64,000 bases of DNA from Dipetalonema caudispina (taxonomy: Eukaryota > Nematoda > Chromadorea > Rhabditida > Onchocercidae), in assembly GCA_013365325.1 (NCBI GenBank), contig JABVXV010000078.1, forward strand, positions 124,001-188,000, read 5' to 3'. A model generated the notes under the pieces. That model made no database searches. It had not been told where the DNA came from and saw nothing but the letters and a program-made list of their open reading frames with translations. The translations under genes were made by a program, and so were the position numbers. This document shows, piece by piece, positions 55,242 through 64,000 of this stretch (its first letter is position 1; each line of letters opens with the position of its first letter).

Positions 55242-56653
55242 TTACACCGCAGTGGTTGGCGGCGGCGCAGCGGTGAAGAATTCATTCAACAAGTCAATAT
55301 CTTCTTCATTTAAGCCTACTGCATTATGAATTACAGGTGGAGAGATAATATTTCCGGGTTTAGCGTACTGTGCGATTTGACTGTGTAGTTTTCCTTGCAC
55401 TTTGCTAGCAAGATTAAGTTCATGACTGCTAGGTAGCGGCTGTTCGGTTAGAGTTGTCGGTGGAACCGAACTAAGTCGATTTTTCTGTAACAACGCCAGA
55501 TCACTGATCATTACGCCAGTTTTACTCAGCGTAGCCTGAAAGATGAAAAAACCGGTGAATGCAATTCCAATTCCAAAAAAATTTATGATGAAAGAATGTA
55601 TGAATGTAACGATCATTCAATCAGTCAGTCATTCCTTATTAGATGATGATAATACCATAAATGTACTGTGGGATAAGAGGGTGAGGATTGTAATTATACA
55701 ATATCAAATAAATGGAATTAATAAGGAGTCATGCAATGTGATTAGCTTCGACCGATGATAGGATCGCATATCCAGACAAATATGTAAAGTCTTCCAAAGG
55801 ATGGCAACTTTTTTGGAAGGAAAACCACTTAATCATCTTTCCTTCCTGGAACGTTGAATCAACAATTTCTCAATTAGAGCAACAGAAGAGATCTTACAAA
55901 CATAAAAAAATACCTGACAAGTTTCTGGTGCCGTTTGTAATTTGTACAACTTCCGTATGTCACTGATAAATGAAACATCAACCCCAATATTTTCGAGTGA
56001 TTCAACATCACTTAACAATTTATTCAAATCGATCTTATCCAGTGCACTTTTCATCTGAGAAACCTGTCAAATCATTTAATGTTAAAAATCGAAAAATCCC
56101 AATACTTTGCAACACTTGTACAAATTTTTCTCATTGGTCTTCCTTTACAGGATGATTGGATAAAGTTTGCAATAAAATAAATTTTAAAAGCTGAATATTT
56201 TTCACAACCAATTTTGCTAGAAAAAAAAAAAAACATCCTTACACTGCTTTTGTCAGTATCAGTTTCCAAGGCTTTGATAGTCCTGCGGTGCTCACCGTTT
56301 GTCAAAGTATCTAACAAATCATCGACAACTTTGATCATATACTCACTAGCATTATCAACCATTTCTCGTAAAGATATTGCATTCGTTACATTGGTTCTGA
56401 AATTGTTTACTATAATTTACTTAAAAATTATTTCGTGCAACCTCCGATAACACTCCTAAATTCTGCATTTATTCGGAAAAACTACTACTTTTGAGAGAGA
56501 AAGCCTAGTTTTTCAAAAATATCAAACTGCCATCTAGAACATACCTAAATAGCACATCGTTACTTTAAATACCCAAATATTTCTGATAAAAATACATAAA
56601 ATATGAATTATTCAGATAAATGTTTGCTAATAACATAATAAGGGAAAATCTTC

Positions 56654-56689
<36 letters not shown>

Positions 56690-59600
56690 AAAAATTGAAT
56701 TACAATAAATGACTGAATTTTTAAATTTTATTGAAACTAACCTATCACCATAGGTGCCTAAGAGCAAACGAGAATCCCGTTCGCAAAGTGTTGCCCATGT
56801 AGAATCAAATTGTGGTGCAAAAGAACTGAACGGTCCATAAGAAACATAGGAAATTGGAACCTGAAAATATTTCCCATAATTGACGCTTAACTTGAAGATT
56901 ATGACACGTAAGAAATTAATGGGAGCAAGTTTTTATAATACTACATGGAAAACTTAAGAGCGAAACACAGCGAAAAAAAAAAAATGAAGATCGGGTAAAA
57001 TCAAAATCAGCATGCGAAGGATAATTAAGTGTAGCAACAGCATAATCGACACCTGCTACTTTAACCTAGTTTTTTTTTTTAACATCTTCGTCTAATGCTT
57101 CATACATGCTTGCAGAAATCCTCAGCAGTTCATTCCACGATAAATTTTCAAATCAAACTCGGGAATTTTAGATACTAGGATTTTACATTACAAATCATAC
57201 TTTTTTAAACAAACAATCCCAAATATTTAATTTAAAAATATCCAGTGCGCCCGAGAATGATATTATGCAGCGGACTTAGGATGAATATTGAGGTCGTGAC
57301 AAAGATTCTCGATACATGTTAACAGTTTGAAATATAATGCGACAAACCTGATGGTTTGACTTGTGTTCTTGCGGAGCGCAAAGTCCTGGTGTACCCTCCT
57401 CGAGCTTACCAACAATATCCCCAAGAGTGATAATTTTTTTTTCAGATGAACTCGGATTGATAACATTCAAACAAATAGCACCATCTTTGTTATCCAAAAA
57501 TGCGAGATGACTTTTTGGTTCCACACCATCTCCCTCATTACCAGCAGAGAAAATCCTAAGATCAGGAATACGACTAGATAATTTTTGTTTCAAAGACGGA
57601 TCCACTGTTTCCAAAACGGTTGACGGTGTTGCATCATCGATAACTGCCGTTTTGTAATCCGCTTTCGGTATTGGCCGTGCTTTTGTTTTCAATGTTAAAC
57701 CTAACTTTTCCAGCGGGATCTCCTAAAAATAAGGTGCTTAGATTTTCTAGCACCACTACTGAATCATATAAACATCACAAAGTTAAAAGTACTAAGATTG
57801 AAAGAACGCAAAATATGAAAGTTACAGGAAGGCCTTAGTGAAATGCTCGACCCTAAAATTCAAAAATGTCTAACTACTCAATTCATTCCTCACGGCTATA
57901 CTTCACTGTTTCCTATTCTTTAACTCCTCCGTCTCCTTTGCCAACATATATTTTGTATTGTTGACGATTGCAAAGCCTCAAAAACTTAAACTCCTGCAAA
58001 ATGTCGCTAAGAGTGAAGTAAATATCTAGCAGCGGAGATAATGTACCAAGACACTCTGTCATCCGATTCGCCTAATCATCAGTGATGACAAAGTTGAATT
58101 GTGTATTAAAAAAAAACGACAGTGATTGAAGCCAGACAACCGTTTAACGTGTCTAAATTTTTTGAAATAATCAAACAAATGAAGAGAAAAATTTACCTTG
58201 CTAAATGGAAGTGCATGAAAAAGATAGCGCAAATACGGTTCTGAAAAATAAAACTGCACAATTAGATCCATTTTTTGAGCTGCTATATGATATACAGTTC
58301 CAGGTGAATTATAATCCATTGCATTATGAACAATTAATTCGGCATCTTTCTTAAATGTCGCAATATCTGGATATTCATCCCGATCGATTTTTTGCCGAAT
58401 TGTAGCAAAATCCATCGGTTCCTTGATTATTTCATGATAATCTGGTGCCATCGATCTGAATTTAAACGCTTGTCTTCTGATATCAAATTATGCATGAGAA
58501 ATCAGTCTCAGGTAGGCTAAATTTGTCTTCTAAAAGTCTCTTTTCAGCCAACAAAATTACTTTTAAAATCTGTGAAGAAGAAAACAATATAATCCCGCGT
58601 GAAAAGTTAAATTACACAACACTTACAAAAGAAAATAATTTTGCCACGAAAGCACCTTAAGAGTGAGCTTACAATAGAAAAAAAAAGTGAGGACCTAATA
58701 TTAAACTTACTGTGTCACTGGATATGCAAAATATTCATCCGGATCTTTGGCTTTCATTTTGCGCAACAAATTGTCGCAAAAAAGCTGTATGGGTGAATAA
58801 GTTAGCACAGTTGATGCTTTTGGGAGAGGTGGCGGTGTCGATGAGTGCTCTTTCACTTCATCATTAATTTCATCCTGAAAGCAATAATTGTTGAAGCGAA
58901 TTATAAATTTCTGAAAGTTTTGGTTAGTTGAGGATATTCTGAGCAAATTCCTTATACTCTAAATAAATCCGAGAACTAATCTAAAGTTCTAAACCCGAAC
59001 TAAATATCAGAATTCCGTTTCCAAATATCATTATTTGAATTTAAGCAATCTGAGCGCAACCATATCTCTTTTTATCTAGCTTTTCCAATGTTGCGAAAAT
59101 TAGGTAAAAAAATTCGCCATAAGAAAACTCACCTCCTGCTGCTTGGATTCTTCGCGCTCTTTACGTTCAGCTGCTAACTGTGCCCTTCGTTCGGCTCGTC
59201 TTTTGCTCTTTGCTATTGAATCCGTTAACCTGTAATTACCAGTAATGAAGCGTCACTCCTAATGACGATTATCACAACTACAAGTGGAAACAATAGTCAG
59301 TCAACAAGTTGCAAGTTATTACTTGTGTCATATTACTAATATTTACCTAAATCGACGCTTTTTACGCGGAGTTTTCTTAACTTTCTCCTCCTGCTCTTCT
59401 TCCTTTTTTATATCATCACCACTTCCATTCTCTTCCTGGTCATCGGCTGTTGATGCTTGCTCCGAATCCGAATCCTCCGTTTCTAGATTACCTTCTGACC
59501 GCCGTTTACGACCAATCGTGCTAGTAAGACGAACATTTCTGAAACCACCTGGAAATGACAAAATAATAATCGGAGTAGCAAACAATTCTGGATTTCCTAC

Positions 59601-59919
59601 AATAATACAATAATCATAGTGATTAAATATGAATGTTAAAAAGAAGAAAAGAAATGTTCGTTTTTTTCAGTTTTTTTTCCTTTTTTTTTCCTGTACTAAT
59701 ACTCTCTAGACACATTATTCGCTGAGGTCAATAATATGTCAAAAGATAGTATAAGTATTGAAATAGATCGATTCTTGTTAACAATTGTTGATAGGGCTCC
59801 ATAACAATCATGAAAGAACCTTTGGAAGATCGTCGCACTGGAAGACTAGGAGGAGCCCCAGCTGACATTCTAGCCGGTGGGGCACCATAATCCGATTTAC
59901 GAACAATGTTACGCGACAT
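55242..59919 (-). CDS. swsn-9: Bromodomain protein of the BRD7/BRD9 family (SWI/SNF subunit)
   Basis: Acetyl-lysine reader that in animals belongs to PBAF/ncBAF-type SWI/SNF remodelling complexes; the C. elegans counterpart is SWSN-9. Exons (minus): 59919-59820, 59548-59347, 59229-59133, 58874-58711, 58455-58197, 57722-57348, 56860-56742, 56396-56243, 56063-55914, 55535-55242; 637 aa, close to human BRD7 (651) and BRD9 (597). N-terminus: basic/acidic with KKTPRKKRRFR and a charged helix (KSKRRAERRAQLAAERKER). Bromodomain at about residues 155-270: YSPIQLFCDNLLRKM, FAYPVTQSMAPDYHEIIKEP, MDFATIRQKI and NAMDYN, with the acetyl-lysine-binding Asn at about 237. The DUF3512 region follows, with YVSYGPFSSFAPQFDSTWA and LLLGTYGD (human YGPYSSFAPTYDSTFA). 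Starts 22 bases after a TTTCCAG acceptor at 59944-59942. It shares the 59.9-61.2 kb promoter interval with the divergent WIPI gene. Confidence 0.93.
56652..56695. repeat. A-rich tract in BRD7/9 intron 7
   Basis: Forty-odd bases of A broken by single G residues, in the intron between the exons at 56742 and 56396. On the gene's strand this is poly-T, upstream of the acceptor. Confidence 0.75.
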
Positions 59920-61207
59920 CTTTGAAAAGATTTCAGAATTTCTGGAAAGCTGCAAGCCAATCTGAATAAGATGTACGTGACAAATTTTTAAACCTGTCTA
60001 AATGTGTTAAATAAATAAAATGCGCGAAAGATAACACTAAAGGTTTGGTGAAAATCCATCTAATAAACTTCACAAATGTAAAGAATCTGCAAAGGAGAGT
60101 TAGAACCCAGTTTTTTACACTTTTTACATGCAGCGTCAAACGTGCAAAAAAAAAGACCAAATGTGTGTTCGAATTCGAGAAACGTAAAATGCATCAATTT
60201 ATTAACGTCACAAAACCGCTCGATTTATTATAGGACAATAAAATAAAAACCCAGTATTGCAATGAAATTGCAACATTTAATTTCGAAAATTCGATAACGA
60301 AAATCTGTAAAACACAGTCGACTCAATAGATCAAATACACGCATCAAACTTTAACACAGTAGTGTACAGTAGTAAAACATTTTCAGTCGCTCTATTCGTA
60401 TCGAAATTAAAGTGCTAACATCTCCAACTGGCTATTCATAGTAAAAATTATTTCCATAGATATTATTCATAAACAATAGATCCATTTTATCTATAACACT
60501 TGCAAATATCGCAAATCACCGAATACTATTAGATCTACATTACCATGTACGCCACTTCTGTAACCTGAAAACGAATACCACAATCCGATCGGCTATTTTT
60601 GCCGTTGTATCTGAAGACAAATTAAAACGCGTCCCATTCATTTATCAAATAGGTTCGTCATGCAATACAAATAGGATCATCAGGTTATCGATTTTTTCTT
60701 GATGGTAATGATTGGTCCAACAGTGAAAAGCATTTCTTTATCGTATGTATCATTCATTTTTCTTCCTCAAAATTCTTTAATTCAATTTTTACAGTTAATC
60801 ATTCAATAAATTTATTTCTTTTTATATTTTTGCGAAGGTTAAATATCTATAGAGAAATAATGAAAGGAAGTTGCTGGGTATGATTTGAGGTTACATATCA
60901 TCCTACTTATGCTGTAATGAAGAATTTGTAAAAGATATCGTCCGTGGCGACAACTTTCCAAATATACAATTGAATTAAATAATGCTACTAATGTAAAAAA
61001 AAAAGAAAATTCACGGAAGAATTAGCAAGGTATCAGTTAGTCTTATCAATCATAGAAATTCATCAGTTGGCTTTGAAGTGCGATCTTTTTCCTGATCAAA
61101 TTAGCAAGTAACTCCATAATTAATTGTATCATTGATGTAGGCATTAGTAAGCTTAAATAAAAAGTTAAAATTATCAATGGTTAATAATGATATTCTTTCT
61201 TTTGAGG
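59920..61207. promoter_or_regulatory. Divergent promoter interval of BRD7/9 (-) and WIPI (+)
   Basis: About 1.3 kb between two divergent start codons with no coding sequence seen. Somewhat less AT-rich near 60540-60680. No specific promoter element can be named from sequence alone; it is called regulatory only because both genes must start here. Confidence 0.4.
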
Positions 61208-64000
61208 ATGAAGAAAGTATACGGCATTTCCGTAAATTCAGAGCAAAATATGTTTGCTGTGGCTACGGAAGATGGATTTCGTATCTTTCAGTGCAATCCA
61301 TTACACCAGTTAATCCGGTTAGGTTAGTTTTTGCATGGAAACACTCAAATGTTTAAATTGATTAATTAGATGACGCTAACCAATTAAGTAGGAAAGGATA
61401 ATAATTGTGACCCAGTACCGAAATTATCCGGCCATAGAGTGAAGCATATCCGATTGAACAAGATGGGCTTTGAATTGGATTTCTGGAATAAGCTGTTCAT
61501 CATGACAACCCGTTTATTTTACCGTTGGTTTGGATGCTATTTGGAAGAAAACGATAGAGCTTTTCTCAGCACTTTAAGGAATTTTTGTAGGAATGATATG
61601 TATAGATTAACAGAAACTGGCTGGCAGGTATGCTTGGTTATAATCTGTTGTTTAATTACTTGGTGATAATTACAGATAAACGTATCGTTGGAAGTTTAAG
61701 AATCGGTAAAGTTCTTGGTTGCTCAAATTTTTTTGGAATGGTCAGTGGTGGATTCTGTCCAAAATATGCCGAAAATGTCGGTAAGGTGATGAAAGCCTGA
61801 GCATTTCTTGAATAATTTGATTGGTTTAGCCACTCTACCTTTTCCATTAATAGCCTTTATTCGGGGTAAATTACTGAACAGTGGAGGTGGAAATTGGCAA
61901 ATAGTTGATTTTTCAGTGAAATTTCATTAAAATATGAGGTTTTCATATTTGAAATATATTCAATGAGATTTTACATTTGAAATATGATAGTTTTATTTGT
62001 CATATAACTTATGCATATTTTTTGAGCCATAGATCATTATATAACCGGTTCATTTACAACATGCATACATAACTTTTCTTTCAAAGCATATATTTGATCC
62101 TTTATTGCAGTAATGGTTTGGAATGACGAAAGAAAAAAGGATGATTTTTACATGGAGTACACTAGCACATCACCTGTTCTTAACTTCCAAATGTCAAAAA
62201 CGAGGTCAGCAGTATTTTCCATGTATTAATTATTGTTTTTCGTAATATTTGGGATACCCTGATTCACTCCTCTGTCATCCATACAATCCTTTGTACTCTT
62301 TTTAGACTGTGACGTTGAGAATATCAATAATCGTATATTATTTATTTATATATTTTCTTTTCAGTTATTTCTTTCTTGTAGGATGGTTCTAGTAGGAATG
62401 AAAAAAATTCATGTATTTAATTTTCCACAAGAAATGGACCCAATAAAAACAATCGAGACGGGGACAAATGTTCATGGGTTATGTGAACTTAGTAGTGATC
62501 CAAATATGGAGCTTCTCATTTATCCGGGACATCAGAAAGGCACTGTTCAGGTTTGTTATTTTTTCTTTCGATTGTAATTTCAACCTTGCCTATAGGAATG
62601 TCGAAGTTAGGGGAGCATTAAGAAGTCAGGAAGATACTGTTTTGATCATTTTTTGATGAATACGGTTCAAACTGTCAACATCCTAACTAACGGATTTATT
62701 GAACGCAACGAATCAGTGGTTGAAATTATGAACATTACTTGAGGAGAGCCGTATTCGACATAGTTCGGGGTATTGAAAATGTGTTACACTGAAAGATGTC
62801 AGTTATTTTGTGTACAATAAGAGAGAGTAGCTCAGGTCAAAAATCCTTGTGATTAAGATCGACTAACCTTGTCATAGTTGTAATTTTCGATATTCTTTTC
62901 AATTTTCTATCTTTTTTTTATAGTACATCAATTTGCGTGATGTCGCGCGGCATACAACCTTAACACCAACATTGATTAATGCTCATCAGTCTGATGTGGC
63001 GCAGCTAGCACTGAATAGTACGGCTACTCTTTTGGCTACTGGTTCCACTAAAGTAGGACATTCTTATTTCATTAAAATGAATGGGAGAATAATAGATCGA
63101 ATTTAATTTGTAATTTTCTTTTAAAGCTTTTATTAAAGTTACAGTACAGTCTAAACATAATCTTTCTCCTGGCTAAAACGTCCCACGCCATTTCTATGTC
63201 CAACTAGAATTACTTGGAAATTCGGTGACTAATTTTCAATCTTTTTCTCATAGAAGTTTTTTCATGTATTTCAGGGGACAGTGGTACGAATTTTCGATAC
63301 AAAAACCGCAGAACTATTGCGTGAATTCAGACGAGGCGCTGACCCTGTTACTTTACATTGGTTAGTACATCAATTTCAATGTTTGAAACNNNNNNNNNNN
63401 NNNNNNNNNNNNNNNNNNNNNNNNNNNNNNNNNNNNNNNNNNNNNNNNNNNNNNNNNNNNNNNNNNNNNNNNNNNNNNNNNNNNNNNNNTTTCAGGGGAC
63501 AGTGGTACGAATTTTCGATACAAAAACCGCAGAACTATTGCGTGAATTCAGACGAGGCGCTGACCCTGTTACTTTACATTGGTTAGTACATCAATTTCAA
63601 TGTTTGAAACCAAAGTGAATATAGCTTTGCAAGTATTTTGCAAATTTCAATTATTTGGTGCTGAAATCTCTGCTTGATATTTTGCTTGTTAAATAAATAC
63701 AAACAAGGGTTTCATTATGATGTTAGATAAAGGTACACCACAGTGTAGTGAATAAGATCTGATGTGTTATATTCTATCAAATTTAGTCGGAGGACGAAAA
63801 TCGGTTGATAGCAACTCAGAGAAGCTAAAGAGAAGAGATACACTTTGATGTGCAAGGAGAAAGTGGATGGAGAGTATTTTGGTTGCTTCCTTTGTCGTAC
63901 AGATTTTGGAACTTTTTTCAGCTTACGCTTTTCACCATGCTCTGGTTTTTTGGCGGTTGCAAGTGATAAAGATACTGTACATATTTTCGCTGTAAAAAAT
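61208..64000 (+). CDS. epg-6: WIPI-type PROPPIN, WDR45/EPG-6-like (3' end outside window, interrupted by assembly gap)
   Basis: Seven-bladed beta-propeller that binds PI3P/PI(3,5)P2 on autophagic membranes; EPG-6 with ATG-2 acts in autophagosome formation. Exons: 61208-61322, 61676-61780, 62111-62204, 62382-62550, 62924-63052, 63275-63360, then 63922 to the window end; phases agree. Seen: SVNSEQNMFAVATEDGFRIF at the start, MVSGGFCPKY (human WIPI LVGGG.SPKF), MVWND, LLIYPGHQKGTVQ (WDR45 LLVFPGHKCGSLQ), INAHQSDVA (WDR45 INAHQSDIA), KGTVVRIFDT and the lipid-binding FRRG motif in EFRRGADP (exon 6). The last exon reads CLRFSPCSGFLAVASDKDTVHIF. Exon 6 appears a second time at 63496-63581, after the N gap; this is judged an assembly duplicate, so only one copy should be in the mRNA. 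WDR45/WIPI4 fits better than WIPI3 by these motifs. Only about 260 of roughly 350 residues are in the window. Confidence 0.9.
63269..63389 (+). repeat. First copy of a 121-bp direct duplication flanking the gap
   Basis: Begins with TTTCAGGGGACAG and ends with GTTTGAAAC at the first N. It contains the whole 86-bp WIPI exon 6 with its acceptor and donor. Identical by eye to 63490-63610. Confidence 0.95.
63390..63489. other. Assembly gap of exactly 100 N
   Basis: One hundred unknown bases, the conventional placeholder for a gap of unknown size, inside intron 6 of the WIPI gene. Confidence 1.
63490..63610 (+). repeat. Second copy of the 121-bp duplication after the gap
   Basis: Identical by eye to 63269-63389 at an offset of 221. 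It repeats exon 6 (63496-63581) with both splice sites. As an extra coding exon it would add 86 bases and break the phase (86 is not a multiple of 3), which supports an unmerged contig overlap over a real second exon. Confidence 0.95.

Noticed and set aside
61656..61847. Minus-strand open frame over WIPI exon 2
   Set aside because: Shadow of the plus-strand exon, which has the WIPI motif SGGFCPKY and correct splice phase.

Overview
This window is nuclear DNA from an AT-rich invertebrate. It is almost certainly a nematode, and the AT-rich introns full of long A/T homopolymers suggest a filarial or other spirurid worm. Every gene is split by introns with GT donors and nematode-style TTTCAG acceptors. 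Several genes have a TTTCAG-type site 10-75 bases before the start codon, as expected for spliced-leader trans-splicing. The proteins are animal proteins with C. elegans counterparts. I saw no bacterial, viral or transposon coding region. I built exons by hand from splice sites, reading-frame phase and family similarity; in every model listed the phases close without a frameshift.

Layout, left to right. (1) 76-9758 (+): the 3' part (24 exons, about 945 aa) of a P4-ATPase lipid flippase of the ATP8A/TAT-1 type. (2) 11642-19309 (+): EDC4/Ge-1, an mRNA-decapping scaffold (15 exons, 829 aa). (3) 20261-21080 (-): CTF8, the small subunit of the alternative PCNA loader (3 exons, 97 aa), tail-to-tail with EDC4. 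(4) 24468-30032 (-): an unassigned 1063-aa protein rich in proline, serine and glutamine. (5) 34706-44143 (-): DOT1, the H3K79 methyltransferase (18 exons, 1009 aa). (6) 49342-54251 (+): a TAP-like/HAF half ABC transporter (11 exons, 757 aa). (7) 55242-59919 (-): a BRD7/BRD9 bromodomain protein, the SWSN-9 type (10 exons, 637 aa). (8) 61208-64000 (+): the 5' part of a WIPI/WDR45 (EPG-6) autophagy beta-propeller, interrupted by a 100-N assembly gap.

Between the genes lie AT-rich spacers with microsatellites (notably 46.3-46.7 kb) and poly-A/T tracts. The genes are functionally mixed: membrane lipid asymmetry, mRNA decay, cohesion/replication, chromatin (DOT1, BRD7/9 and perhaps the unassigned protein), a lysosomal-type peptide transporter and autophagy. 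They do not form an obvious operon or pathway cluster. I found no clearly new biological system. The items most worth a second look are the unassigned low-complexity protein with a PP1-docking-like motif and a splice donor just past its stop, the duplicated exon flanking the assembly gap in the WIPI gene, a duplicated 3' splice region in EDC4, and coding-like blocks inside introns.
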